Positions 14,843 through 25,492 of a stretch of DNA of 64,000 nucleotides are shown here, piece after piece. The notes below the pieces were generated by a model. It was not told the DNA's origin. It did no database searches and saw only the letters and a program-made list of their open reading frames with translations. The stretch's first letter is position 1. Each line of letters opens with the position of its first letter. The stretch is from Hepsetus odoe. Its lineage: Eukaryota > Chordata > Actinopteri > Characiformes > Hepsetidae. Location: contig CM029381.1 in assembly GCA_017165825.1 (NCBI GenBank), positions 2,325,054-2,389,053 of the forward strand, read 5' to 3'. The position numbers were made by a program, and so were the translations under genes.

Positions 14843-17800
14843 GTACACAGAGAATAATAAACAGACAATGATATTCCTTTCTGCCTGTCTGTCTGTAGTG
14901 TGTTGCGGGTTATCACGGTGTGAACTGCAGTAAGGAGATAAACGAGTGTGTGTCTCAGCCTTGTCAGAACGGAGGCACGTGCATTGACCTCGTCAACACC
15001 TACAAGTGCTCTTGTCCTCGAGGAACACAAGGTGAGAACTTGGACAGGATGTAAAGATAACTCTTGCAAGATAAATAAAGACGGTCTAGTGGTAGGATAC
15101 TCGCCTACAGACCAAGAGCTTGCAGGTTCAAATCCCACTTCCAGCACCACCATCATTGGGTTCCTGAAGCAAAAGCCTAAACCTCCCTGTAATTAGGAAA
15201 TGTCAGTCGCTCTGGGTAAGATGTAAAATGCCGTGAGTTTAAGGGAGCGTGTTTGAATTTGTTTATGATTTTATTTGAGGCAACATTTTAATATGTGAAC
15301 GTATGTACGGTTTTGTATCAGCCGTGTGTAAGTACTTCTCTGTCTCTGTAGGTGTTCACTGTGAGATAGACGTGGACGACTGCTCTCCGGATGTTGATCC
15401 GGTAACCGGTGAGCCCCGGTGTTTTAACGGTGGCCGCTGTGTGGACCGCATTGGCGGTTACGGATGTGTGTGTCCACCGGGTTATGTGGGAGAGCGGTGT
15501 GAGGGTGATGTTAATGAGTGTCTGTCTGACCCCTGTGACCCCAATGGATCCTACAACTGCGTTCAACTGGTGAACAGCTACCGCTGTGAATGCCGTACAG
15601 GATATACAGGTACACTCCCTCACACACTCGAGACAAAACAAGAGTGATTTTTGTAATCTTAAGTGACTTTTTTTTTTTTTAAAGTGCAAACAGTACCACA
15701 GAGCTACAGCACCACCTGCTGGACAGACACCGTGCATCTCGATTGCACTGTGTGTGTAAGACTGAATGTTAGCATTTCTTTGTAATTGTGTTGAATTGTG
15801 TGTGTGTGTGTGCAGGTCAGCGCTGCGACACTGTGTTTGACGGCTGTAAGGACAAACCCTGCAAAAATGGAGGAACCTGTGCCGTCGCCAGCAACACCAA
15901 ACACGGATACATCTGCAAATGCCCAGCTGTACGTGCTCGTGGAATTAATGCAGCCTTGTAAATACGCTCCCCCAGACTCCTGTCTAACCTCGTCCCTGTC
16001 CCCTCTGCTCTTCCGCAGGGTTTTTCAGGCTCATCTTGTGAGTATACCTCTCACTCGTGTGGCTCGCTGCGTTGTCGTAACGGTGCCACCTGTGTGTCGG
16101 GTCACCTGAGCCCACGATGCCTGTGCCCACCAGGCTTCAGCGGACACGAGTGTCAGAACCGCCTTGACTCACCCTGCCTCTCCAGCCCCTGCTATAATGG
16201 AGGCACGTGCCAGCCCATCACTGACGCTCCCTTCTTCCGCTGCCTGTGTCCACCCAACTTCAACGGCCTGCTCTGCCACATCTTAGACTACTCCTTCAGT
16301 GGCGGGCAGGGCAAGGACATCGCCCCACCACCAGAGCCGGAGTTTCGCTGTGAGGTGGGGCTACCTTGGAACAATCAGCAAAAAAAAAAAACATTTAAAC
16401 TGGAGCAACATGTACACATGGTCAAATAAAGGTTACATTTAAATAAATAATAAAAAACTCAGAATCTTTGCTCAGAATACTAGAGGACCGTCTCTTGTAT
16501 TTAAAGACTCACTGTCGCTTTAAACTGCAGCCATAAATTGTATCGCCGTAACTGCAGCGGCCGTTTGTTCATGAAACTTGTCGCTGTGCACTCAGGTGGC
16601 GCAGTGCGAGGGCAGGGGAGGAAATGCCATCTGCGACTCTCAGTGTAACAACCATGCGTGCGGCTGGGACGGCGGAGACTGCTCCCTCAACTTTGACGAC
16701 CCGTGGCAGAACTGCAGTGCCGCTCTGCAGTGCTGGAGGTACTTCAATGACGGCAAGTGTGACGAGCAGTGCGCCAGCGCGGGCTGCCTCTACGATGGCT
16801 TCGACTGCCAGAGACTGGAGGAGCAGTGCAAGTAAGTCAGCCATACAAAGTGTCTTTGTCATTTTTGAGTTGACCTCTCTTTACAGTGAGTGAACAAGGT
16901 AGATAGCACATGTTGCTAAAATGAATAAAGTTAAAATCACTGAAAGGAAATTACATCAACGTGCATTCAAAGCGATGATTCTGATCCAGCATGCAAAAAT
17001 AACTAAAGGTTTAATAAACATGTGTATATTTAGATAATATATTTCACATATATAGCTCGTTGAACTTTAATCGCAGTTTAGGGTTGTTGTCTCTGATGTG
17101 TCTCAATCTTGTCCAGTAAAAGGCGCACAGCTCCACCGAGTGTGAAGTAGGTATTGATCAAAGTTGAGCCCTGGCTGCTATTAATGGATCATGGAGGATA
17201 AACTGATCAGAAACACTTCAAAAGCACATTATCAACATTTCATACATATAATCTTGATGGTTGTGGTTCTCAGTCCTTCCCTGACTTACAACTTACAGCT
17301 CAAAGCAAAGCAGTACTAACTGTCTTCCTTCATCCCTCGCTCTTTCTCCAGTCCCCTGTATGATCAATACTGCAAGGACCACTACTCTGACGGACACTGT
17401 GACCAGGGCTGTAATAATGTGGAGTGCGAGTGGGACGGTTTGGACTGCGCGGAAGACGTCCCTCAGAAGCTGGCGGTGGGCAGCTTGGTGCTGGTGGTCC
17501 ACATCATCCCAGCTGATCTCAGGAACCGCTCATCCTCCTTCTTGAGGGAGCTCAGCGGACTCCTTCACACTAATGTGGTCTTCCGCCGCGACGCCGACGG
17601 GGAGCCGCTGATCTTCCCGTATTATGGCAACGAGCACGAGCTGAGCAAGCACAAGCGCTCGACTCAGGACTGGAGCGACCCGGCCCAGCTGCTGCAGCGC
17701 GCCAGGAGGAGCCTCACGGCCCTCTTACACACACGGCTGCGGCGAGAACTGGACCACATGGAGATTAAAGGGTGAGTCACGTTGTGGTCGACCAGTCGGG

Positions 17801-18236
17801 TGCAAGAGAGCAAATTACAGTGACATACAGGCACTTTAACGAATGATAATAATCCAGATGTATAAATGATCCGATTTAGCCGTATAGGTAACTGGTTTGT
17901 GTGAGCAAGAGTCTTTATTAAATGATAAGCATGTTTTGCTAATTGGTGTTATTCATTTAAAAGCTGTGGGTCTGTGCGGGATGTTAACCCTGTGTGTTTA
18001 CTAACACTGTGTGTGTGTTGCAGCTCCATCGTGTATCTGGAGATTGATAACCGTCAGTGTTTCCAGCAGTCAGATGAGTGTTTCCAGAGTGCTACAGATG
18101 TGGCAGCATTCCTCGGAGCACTGGCCTCCAGCGGGAACCTCAAAGTTCCCTACTACATAGAGGCTGTTACCAGTGAGTACACACACACACACACACACAC
18201 AGTTTACAGGTTAAAAATTGAATTATAATAGTCTTC

Positions 18237-18268
<32 letters not shown>

Positions 18269-19534
18269 AATTATTATTATAGTAAATAACATTTTTATGA
18301 TCCTCATGATTAATAACTTTGTTACAGACTCTATGATCAGCACGAGCACATCGTCTCATCTCTTTCTCTTTCACCTTTTTGTGTGTGTAGGTGAGAATGA
18401 GGCTCCGAGGCAGGGTGAGATGTACCCCATGTTTCTGGCTCTGCTGGTCCTGGCTGTGCTGGTCCTGGTTGCTGTAGGAGTGGTGTTGTCACGGAAAAGG
18501 AAGCGCGAGCACGGGCAGCTGTGGTTCCCAGAGGGCTTCAAAGTGACTGAAACCAAAAAGAAACGCAGAGAACCTGTGGGAGAAGACTCTGTTGGACTCA
18601 AGTGAGTGCTCGTGTGTGTGTTTGTGTGTGAATAATCAAATATACAATGTAGGTTTGAGCAATGTGAATGTCACAGTATTCTTTTCTGAGCATGTTGTAA
18701 TACTGTTGGTTGATTTTTAAATATGGACGATTGATTTGTGCTTCTCGAAGGCCTCTGAAGAACTCAGACAGCTCTCTGATGGACGAGCAGCTGAATGAAT
18801 GGGCAGAGGAAGACCATGGCAAACGCTTCAGGGTAAGAATGAGAGCATGGGAGTGGGTTGTGTGAAATCTTTAAATGCATGTACAATGTCTCCAGAGTTG
18901 CCATTTGAGTGCTTATGATGGCTTTGTGTTGTGTGTTTGAAGTTTGAGGAGCAGTCCATGTTGGATATTGGCGGTCAGATGGATCCTCGTCAGTGGACTC
19001 AGCAGCACCTGGATGCTGCAGACCTGCGTCTGAACTCCATGGCCCCGACTCCACCGCAGGGCGACATCGACACCGACTGTATGGATGTAAACGTCCGTGG
19101 ACCAGGTGAGTCCCTCTGTCCTCTTTTTACTTTTGTTTTATTGCTTTATTTTTTCATCTCCGCAGCGAGACAGTACCATACTGACTGGTGTGAGTCCTAA
19201 CGATCTCTCTCTTCCTCAGACGGCCTCACTCCGCTGATGATCGCTTCCTGCAGTGGTGGTGGTTTAGAGACGGCTAACGGCGAGGACGAAGACGATGACC
19301 CTTCGGCCGCTGTAATCACAGACTTTATCTGCCACGGTGCAAATCTCCACAACCAAACAGACCGGACAGGCGAGACGGCCCTTCACCTGGCTGCCCGCTA
19401 CGCCCGCTCAGATGCTGCCAAACGCCTGCTGGAGTCCAGCGCAGATGCCAACGTCCAGGACAACATGGGCCGCACCCCGCTGCACGCCGCAGTGGCTGCA
19501 GATGCACAGGGAGTGTTCCAGGTACAAGCAAACA

Positions 19535-19614
<80 letters not shown>

Positions 19615-21779
19615 TGACTACATGTGCACATAAACTACACTACACCTTAAATCAAGGGGAATTTAATACTAAAGGATTATTTTAAAATGGTAAACATGGC
19701 TAGTGAGCAAAATATGATCTTAAAAGCAAGATATGTTTAAAAACAAAAGACAAATTCAAGTATAGATGCTACTGCTGTGGTAGGTGCTGCATTTGGTAAG
19801 TGAATCATTATTAAACTGGCCTCTTTTCGCAGATCCTAATCCGTAACCGTGCAACAGATCTTGACGCTCGTATGAATGATGGAACGACCCCACTGATCTT
19901 GGCCACGCGATTGGCTGTGGAGGGCATGGTGGAGGAGCTCATCAACTGCCATGCAGACATTAACGCCATTGATGACTCTGGTATGAACTCACATGTGTGA
20001 AATACAGACACAGGAGCACGCACTTGTTTCTTTTACTTGAGTAGCGTCACGTTTTATGTGTGCTTTGCAAAGCAACAGTGATCACACTGGTATTTTGAGT
20101 AAGACCATACAATTGTACAGCTTTAAATATGTTCCCGGTGATGTTTTTACGAGTAAGATGAAGTGGTAGATTATGAATGCATTAATGACAAAAGCCTCAC
20201 ATGCACTTCGATTCACATTTTTCTTATTAAAGAATTCTAATTTACAGCTTGAGCTTTCTTTAGCGGTCTTTAATCTCTCCCTCTCTCTCACTGTAGGAAA
20301 ATCTGCTCTCCACTGGGCTGCTGCTGTCAACAATGTCGATGCTACTTTGGTGCTTCTGAAGAATGGAGCCAACAAAGACCTGCAGAACAACAAGGTGTGT
20401 GTTTGTTTTGTGTATATGAATAGAGGAGAAAGTAAGACGAAGGATGACTGTTTATTTTGCAATGTATGTGTGTACTTTTGAATCAGTGATGTTTCTGTGA
20501 AATGTGCTTAAACAAGCTTACTTGTTTTATTAACTGTAAAATGTATGTGTGTGTGTGTGTGTGTGTGTTTGGGCAGGAGGAGACCCCTCTTTTCCTGGCG
20601 GCTCGTGAAGGAAGCTATGAGACAGCAAAAGTTCTCCTTGATCATCTGTCTAACCGTGACATCACTGACCACCTGGACCAGCTGCCCCGGGACATCGCTC
20701 AGGAGCGAATGCACCACGACATTGTTCGTCTGCTGGAGGAATATAATTTGGTGAGGAGTCCACCCCTTCCTCTGTCACCTCCAATCTGTTCACCTGAGAC
20801 CTTCTTGGGCATCAAAACCAGCCCAGGCGGAGCCAATAACGCCAGCAACGCTGCTGCTGCGGCCAAGAAACAACGCAAACCTGGAGGAAAGGGCATCGGA
20901 GGGAAGGAGGGAGGGAAGGAAATGAAAGTGAAGAAGAAGAAGAGTGGAGAAGGGAAGAATGGAGGGTTGATAGAGGTTCTCTCTCCGGTTGAATCACTGG
21001 AGTCGCCGCATGGCTACCTGTCGGATGTCTCCTCACCACCTATGATGACATCACCCTTCCAGCAGTCTCCTCCCGTTGGCCATCACCTGCAGGGCTTGGA
21101 ATCACAAATGGGCGGAGCTCACCTGAGTATCGGTAAACCGTTTGACTCCATCCCTCCACGCTTGTCCCACCTGCCAGTGGCTAATGGTGGTGCCGGAGCC
21201 CAAACGGGGCAGTGCGACTGGCTGCAGCGAGTGCAACAGCAGCAACAGCAAGCAGGATTCTCTGCAATTATTCCCACAATGCATCATGGCACCAGCATGC
21301 CACAAGTGATGGGATATCCCACAATGCAAAGCAGCCACCTGGGCACACCGTCTCACCTGTTGTCCAACCACACCCACCAAACCAGCCATCACAACCACCC
21401 AGGCCTACAGCACCAGACCTCTAGCTCCGTCCTCTCCCAGCACTTCCTGGGAGACATGAGTGGTGTGGAGCTTCAGTCCAGCTCGGGACATGCCCCCATC
21501 CAGACCATCCTGACGCAGGAGACGCAGCACATGGTGCCGCCCATGTCCAGCACGCAATTTCTGACTCCTCCCTCTCAGCACAGTTACTCCGCCCCCATGG
21601 ACAATACTCCCAATCACCAGCCGCAGGTCCCTGACCACCCTTTTTTAACCCCGTCCCCCGGCTCTCCGGACCAATGGTCCAGCTCCTCCCCACATTCCAA
21701 CCTTTCTGATTGGTCAGAGGGCATCTCAAGCCCGCCCACCAGCATGCAATTGAACCACATCCCAGAGGCCTTCAAGTGA
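835..21779 (+). CDS. notch1: Notch1 receptor (5' end outside window)
   Basis: Single-pass receptor for Delta/Jagged ligands; cleavage releases an intracellular domain that acts with RBPJ and Mastermind in the nucleus. Exons read by phase: 835-907, 5196-5458, 6380-6718, 7358-7480, 7989-8222, 8343-8498, 8683-8868, 8984-9097, 9246-9359, 9574-9807, 10207-10317, 11252-11444, 11848-11993, 12226-12339, 12817-12936, 13225-13377, 13493-13721, 13868-14069, 14257-14410, 14588-14772, 14899-15031, 15352-15609, 15816-15928, 16019-16354, 16596-16831, 17352-17771, 18024-18172, 18391-18601, 18751-18832, 18943-19105, 19220-19521, 19833-19980, 20297-20394, 20577-21779. The phases join without a stop and give about 2,430 residues, near the usual length for a fish Notch1 lacking its signal-peptide exon. 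The residues match Notch1 rather than Notch2 or 3 across EGF, ANK and tail. I cannot tell notch1a from notch1b. Confidence 0.97.
908..5195 (+). other. notch1: notch1 intron between first two visible exons
   Basis: A 4.3-kb intron with no supported coding exon. It is filled with simple repeats: (GT)n at 1193-1217, (CA)n at 1344-1380, poly(T) at 1660-1683, (CT)n at about 1711-1754 and 2010-2054, (GGA)n at 1904-1940, (CA)n at 2239-2295, 3781-3813, 3903-3940 and 4050-4080, and a purine-rich AGGG stretch at about 4885-5010. I see nothing else in 2500-3700. Confidence 0.7.
5770..6130. mobile_element. Possible old transposon relic in notch1 intron
   Basis: The text around 5870-6070 (for example TTTTTCAGACCAGAGGC and GCACTGATGGTAGTCCT) resembles fragments of dispersed repeats common in fish genomes. 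No open frame and no terminal repeats are visible. This is a recognition-based call only. Confidence 0.3.
7216..7271. repeat. (CA)n microsatellite in notch1 intron
   Basis: A nearly pure CA dinucleotide array of about 54 bp lies roughly 90 bp before the exon at 7358. Confidence 0.9.
8475..9097 (+). other. notch1: Notch1 ligand-binding core (EGF11-13)
   Basis: EGF11 begins at the end of exon 8343-8498 (DIDECSLG), runs through 8683-8868, and is followed by EGF12 (DVNECKSNPC) and EGF13. EGF11-12 is the established Delta/Jagged contact region. The EGF12 segment CQNDATC keeps the threonine just before the third cysteine that is O-fucosylated by POFUT1 and extended by Fringe. All six cysteines and the calcium-site residues of EGF12 are present, so ligand binding looks intact. 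Confidence 0.9.
12340..12404. repeat. (CA)n(CT)n compound microsatellite at a splice donor
   Basis: A short CA run passes directly into (CT)n, starting at the donor of the EGF21 exon (12226-12339). Similar donor-adjacent arrays follow the exons ending at 14772, 18172 and 19521. Confidence 0.88.
14783..14840. repeat. (CT)n(CA)n compound microsatellite
   Basis: A CT run followed by a CA run, beginning about ten bases after the donor of the exon ending at 14772. The intron is only 126 bp, so the repeat makes up about half of it. Confidence 0.88.
15083..15215 (+). mobile_element. tRNA-derived SINE in notch1 intron
   Basis: The head keeps a tRNA-like A-box region (GGTCTAGTGGTAGGATAC) and a B box GGTTCAAATCC at 15125-15135. 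The tail contains GTCGCTCTGGGTAAGA, close to the conserved 3' segment of many teleost SINEs. It lies between the exons ending at 15031 and starting at 15352, in sense orientation. It is not a functional tRNA gene, because the cloverleaf and 3' end are degenerate. Confidence 0.75.
16596..17455 (+). other. notch1: Notch1 LNR (Lin12/Notch) repeats A-C
   Basis: Three LNR modules lie on two exons. Module A ends CNNHACGWDGGDC, module B holds CWRYFNDGKC...CLYDGFDC, and module C, on exon 17352-17771, holds CKDHYSDGHC...CEWDGLDC. Each keeps the D-G-x-D-C calcium-coordinating signature. Together they form the cap that shields the ADAM cleavage site in the negative regulatory region. Confidence 0.94.
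17456..18172 (+). other. notch1: Notch1 heterodimerisation domain with S1 site
   Basis: HD-N runs from the AEDVPQKLAVGSLVLVV segment to a furin-type S1 site, RLRR before ELD (17734-17745). HD-C continues on exon 18024-18172 with SIVYLEIDNRQC and ends at YYIEAVTS, where the ADAM (S2) site is expected beside A-V. The loop before S1 is polar and arginine-rich (QRARRSLTALLHTRLRR). Confidence 0.93.
18391..18601 (+). other. notch1: Notch1 juxtamembrane, transmembrane and start of RAM
   Basis: This exon codes for a short acidic juxtamembrane stretch, then about 22 hydrophobic residues (MFLALLVLAVLVLVAVGVVL). Next is the basic stop-transfer SRKRKR and the RAM tryptophan motif QLWFPEGFKV, which binds RBPJ. 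The G-V-V-L before SRKRKR matches the gamma-secretase S3 position known from mouse Notch1 (G/V). The exon ends in EDSVGLK and a GTGAGT donor. Confidence 0.94.
18751..20760 (+). other. notch1: Notch1 RAM tail and ankyrin repeats
   Basis: Six exons carry the rest of RAM and the ankyrin domain. Landmarks are QWTQQHLDAADLR, DGLTPLMIASCSGGG, TGETALHLAARY, MGRTPLHAAVAADAQGVF, DGTTPLILATRLAVEGM, GKSALHWAAAVNNVDA and EETPLFLAAREGSYETA, ending near MHHDIVRLLEEYNL. These repeats bind RBPJ and Mastermind. All helical signatures (TPLHxAA) are intact. Confidence 0.94.
19531..19612. repeat. Long (CA)n microsatellite after ankyrin exon
   Basis: About 80 bp of almost pure CA, starting ten bases after the donor of exon 19220-19521. 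It is the longest CA-strand array in notch1 and likely to be polymorphic. Confidence 0.93.
20761..21779 (+). other. notch1: Notch1 transactivation domain, polyQ and PEST tail
   Basis: After ankyrin comes a low-complexity tail. It holds a lysine/glycine-rich nuclear-localisation-like patch (about 20865-20960), SPVESLESPHGYLSDVSSPP, a short glutamine run (QQQQQQ, about 21235), and the PEST region with FLTPPSQHSY, HPFLTPSPGSPDQW, SDWSEG and the terminal PEAFK before TGA (21777-21779). The tail is about 340 residues, shorter than in human NOTCH1, as is usual in fish. Confidence 0.93.
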
Positions 21780-23060
21780 GCGACGCTGCATTAGCACAAG
21801 GAGAGATAAAAGAAAACCGAGAACAGAGGTTTTTTCTACAACTTTAAACCAACGTCACAAACTATTTTTACTTATTTTTATTTATTTATATGCCGTTTTT
21901 GACTACAGATATAAAAAGATCTTTTTTATTTATGTTTTATTCTTATTTTATCTATGAACTACCCAGAGGAAAAAACCCCTCAAAACTACCGTCTACCCTG
22001 CAAATGTTATAAAACATTTTTGTTAATAATTGTTCTGATTTTTTTATAGATATGTTTGTGTTTTTACTTTATTATGGAAATGTTTCAGTGTTATGTAGAA
22101 TTTGTTCTGGCCTTTTTAAGCCAGACTTTGATTTGCTGCAAACGCCTGTAGAAAGAGTCTTAATTGTAAGTACATGGAGGTCTTCTAATGTTTATACGAG
22201 GCAGCGTGCGACGCGCCCCTCACACTCATTCATGGACTGGACACTGCCTCAGAGCCTTACAGAGGACGGACTGCGACAGGAAGACGAGTTCTCGAGCTTT
22301 CGTCCGAGCCTGATTCAGTTATTCAGGTCTTTCAGGATTCAGGAGCATCCTTTCTTCTCTTCTTCTGCCTCACCGAACAAAGTGCACAAGTGGTCTTAAG
22401 ATGTTCTGTAACGCCACGGCTGTTGGTTTTCTGAATCTGTCTCTCCCACCGCGTCGGAGTTTGGACGTCTTCACCTGTTTAGGTCAAAGGTCGCTGTAAT
22501 TTATTTCGTTTCAGATGTATCAGCCTTGTTCAGCCATAACGGAACTCTTCAAAACTTTAAAAAGCCCACACAGCGGCGAGTGTCTTATCCAGAAATGTCT
22601 TTCACTGAACACTCTGTAATGAACTGGGGACGCATTTCACTCCTCGAGTCTTCCTCAAGTTCAGATAGAACACACCAGTCTCTCCGACTGAAAGTGGGCA
22701 ACATTCACCCAAATCTGAGAGCCAGGATGGTTGTAGAAGGCTAGGAATGCCTTTTAAGCTACAGTATGTACTAGATAGAGTGCGTGTGCGTGCGTGTGTG
22801 TGTGTGTGTGTGCGCGTGTGTGTGGGACAGAGATTGTACACAGTGGTGTATGTGTGTGTTGCACTGTGATGACATCGTCGGCGCTCCAGCAGAGCGAGCG
22901 TCCGGTGTCGGACCTGCTAGGTTTTATAAACACTGACTAAATGTTTTACTGTAAAAGGAACGAGGACACGTTTCTTCTGTCTGAGAAGGAGGAGAAGTAT
23001 TTTGTCTCATTTGTAAAATATTTTTCTGAAAACAATAAAGAAACCATGACATTTTCTTGA
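21780..23060 (+). other. notch1: notch1 3'UTR and poly(A) signal
   Basis: AT-rich non-coding DNA follows the notch1 stop. It contains a GT-rich microsatellite (about 22791-22826) and ends at a canonical AATAAA at 23034-23039 (context AACAATAAAG). That gives a 3'UTR of about 1.25 kb. A SINE in reverse orientation starts about 75 bp after the signal, which supports this as the gene end. Confidence 0.75.
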
Positions 23061-23129
23061 CCAGATTTGCGTTTCTGTCATTCCTTAAACTGAAGGGTGG
23101 CGTTAATGTTTCAGACAAGAGTCGAAAGG

Positions 23130-23370
23130 AGGACAAGTGAAAGTGACTATTGTCATTGCGACAACAGCACAAACTGAACCTCAACAAAAGTACACCTCTG
23201 CATTTACCCCTACAAACACGTGCAGCAGGGGGCAGCAACTGAAAGCGCCCGGGGAGCAGTGATGGGGATGGTACCTTGCTCAAGGGTGTCTCAGGGCATC
23301 AGGGATTTAAACCCTTGACCTTCTGATACTGGGGCCAATTCCCAAACCACTAGGCCACCACTGCCCCAGA
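23130..23370 (-). mobile_element. tRNA-derived SINE downstream of notch1
   Basis: Read on the minus strand, a tRNA-like head (B box region opposite GGGATTTAAACCCTTGACC) comes first. It is followed by the family body (opposite GGAGCAGTGATGGGGATGG and CCTTGCTCAAGGGTGTC) and a tail near GTGAAAGTGACTATTGTCAT. The same family occurs at about 24030-24285, 33425-33548 and 34799-35045. Confidence 0.75.
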
Positions 23371-23439
23371 TGTGCTGGTAACCACTTTTATTCATTTAAT
23401 CCATTTAATCAAGTCCTGGTTACGATCAGAGAAACGACA

Positions 23440-23451
23440 AATATAATAAAT

Positions 23452-23490
<39 letters not shown>
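23440..23490. repeat. (CA)n microsatellite
   Basis: CA dinucleotide array in the intergenic region after notch1. From there to 24025 I see no gene or recognisable element. Confidence 0.9.
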
Positions 23491-23492
<2 letters not shown>

Positions 23493-24025
23493 CTCCTGAA
23501 ACATATCACCTGAAGGTCCAGAAGATCCAGACTCTCCTCCCAGAAAATCAGAGTAAATGTGGGTTTTAGAGGAGGAACCTTCTCCCAGATGTTATCAGTG
23601 CTGAAGTGAGAGCAGGCCCTGAAGATCGGTGTTCAAAATGTAAAAACAGGAAGTGTTGTTGATTAAGGTGCTGCAGGCCTGCTGGCTGCATGGCTCTGAA
23701 CAGAAGAACAGGAAGTGAAAAGACCTTGCAGACCTGATCTTCAGGGTTTAATGCAAGGTTTTTAAACCGTGATCATTTCTGAGGTGATGAGAAAGTCACG
23801 AGGAAAGAGGATCGACTCTAATCTCAGAAACGTTTCTCAGAAGCGGAGCTGCTTTTCCATTCTGATGGTTTAATTCTGTTCTTTTGGTATTTTGGTGAGA
23901 TTTTTGGGTTTAAATGGGGTTCCGTGGCACTGAGCTGGACCGAACCAGTTTAAAGTGGCGCCGCGTTCACTCTTATTGTGCTCTTAAGGTGGCAGTTTTG
24001 TGGAAACCGACTCCACCTTAAAGGC

Positions 24026-24285
24026 TGGCGTTGGAGTGAAAGGGAAAGTGACAACCCTTGTCATTTTGAAACGCAGCACAGCAGCACAGCAGCACAGCGG
24101 AATTCAACCTCTACGTTTCACCAACACACACGTGCAGCAGGGGGGCAGCTATTGAAAGCACCCGGGGAGCAGTGACGGGGACGGTACCTTGCTCAAGGGT
24201 GCCTCAGGGCAACCTACTGGTGAGGGAATCGAACCCACAATTTCCAATCCGGGGCAACTCCCTCACCACTAGACCACCGAGTGCG
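24026..24285 (-). mobile_element. tRNA-derived SINE (second copy)
   Basis: Same family and orientation as the copy at 23130. Shared blocks include GTGCAGCAGGGGGGCAGC, CGGGGAGCAGTGACGGGGAC, CTTGCTCAAGGGTGCCTCAG and the B-box region opposite GGAATCGAACCCAC. A short CAGCA expansion sits in its tail. Confidence 0.75.
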
Positions 24286-24599
24286 ATGAAGAGCCCGTGT
24301 GTTGCCATGGTGATGGGTCAAGTTCAAAAGGTCATGACATCATTCCCCTCACTTCTGACATCACTTCCCCTTCGAACCCGCGCCTGGTGATCCACAGCGC
24401 TATGATTCGTTTTTCACATTGTGTGAAAGGTTTATGTTACAGTTGTGCGAGGCTACTGTCTCTGAAGTTCTGTGAACTTGTCCGTGGTTCTGCTGCTGTT
24501 TGAGTGGATTAAAGAAGAAGTTTAAATCGTTTGGTATGTTTAGATTACTTTTCTCTGTGCCGAACACATTTTAGATGCTTTTACGGTGTTAAACACATC

Positions 24600-25480
24600 C
24601 TTCAGATTGTCTAGATGTAATCTGCACACTCCAGGAAGAAACACCAGCTGATCTCAGTTTCCTTCAACCATCTAATCACCTTTCCTCCTTTGACCTTCCA
24701 GCAGCTGAAGGAGATCCAGCGTCCCCACAGCTTCTCGGGACGGCTGTAAGCCCAGCAGTGAAAGCAGAGCTCCATACAGGACAGGGAGCCATGGAGACCT
24801 TTTCCCTCCAATCTCAGATCTGTGGGTAAATTCTCAGCTGATCACTTCATTTTATTTATCATTAGAGTTTAGTGTTGTTTATTTGTGGATTTATTCATTG
24901 TTTTATTTAATAATTGATGTTATGCTTCTTATTTGTTATTTTTTATAAGAATGTGAATAAAATAATTTTGGTCACAGCACTGGAGACTATCAACAGTGAG
25001 TTCACGAGGAGGAGGTTTAAATGATGAAGATCAGGAGGAGGTTTTAATGATGAAGATGAGGAGGAGGTTTAAATGATGATGATGAGGAAGGGGAGGTTTT
25101 ACTAATGATGAGGAGATTTTATTGATGAAGACGAGGAGGTTTTAATGATGAAGATGATGATGAGGAGATTTTAATGATGAAGATGACGAGGAAGTTTTAA
25201 TGATGAAGATGAGGAGGGGGATAAAATGATGCAGATGAGGAAGAGGAGGATTTGTTGATGCTGATGAAGAGGATGACATTCACTGAAGAAAAACTCACAC
25301 CAGAAATCCCACACCTGCCACTAGATGTCGGTGTTGATGAGGTTTAACTGTAGTTTATCTTAAACCTGCTGCAGACTTGGTTTAACTGTAGTTTATCTTA
25401 AACCTGCTGCAGACCTGATTTGACTGGGGTTTATCTTAAACCTGCTACACACCTGGTTTAACAGGGGTTTATCTTAAACC
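24600..25480. repeat. Segmental duplication copy A, flank and short minisatellite
   Basis: 24825-25005 is clearly related to 27385-27540 (shared ATTTATCAT-AGAGTTT-GTGTT, TGTGGATTTATT-like and AATAAAA blocks, then ATCACAGCA-TGGAGAC). It is followed by about 250 bp of the TGATGAAGATGAGGAGG minisatellite, which in copy B has grown to over 1 kb. 25341-25492 is four copies of a separate 38-bp repeat. No coding sequence is visible. Confidence 0.7.
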
Positions 25481-25492
25481 TGCTGCAGAATC
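25341..25492. repeat. Four tandem 38-bp units
   Basis: Units start at 25341, 25379, 25417 and 25455 and share GTTTATCTTAAACCTGCT. The array ends where homology to the Gig2 upstream region begins, so it marks the breakpoint at which the Gig2 coding exon is absent from copy A. Confidence 0.88.

Larger units (their letters stand above)
835..16354 (+). other. notch1: Notch1 EGF-like repeats 1-36
   Basis: All 36 six-cysteine EGF modules of a Notch1 ectodomain can be traced across 24 exons. EGF1 starts RCSEPCLNGG at about 840 and EGF36 ends at the FNGLLCHILDYSF segment near 16290. Most carry the calcium-binding D-[IV]-[DN]-E-C start, and many carry the POFUT1 consensus C2-X4-[ST]-C3. Most EGF exons begin and end in the same codon phase, with a G left over, so the modules are phase-compatible. 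No module is missing and no stop interrupts them. Confidence 0.95.

Noticed and set aside
15083..15215. tRNA gene in a notch1 intron
   Set aside because: A and B boxes are present, but the sequence continues into a SINE tail and does not fold into a full cloverleaf with a proper 3' end.
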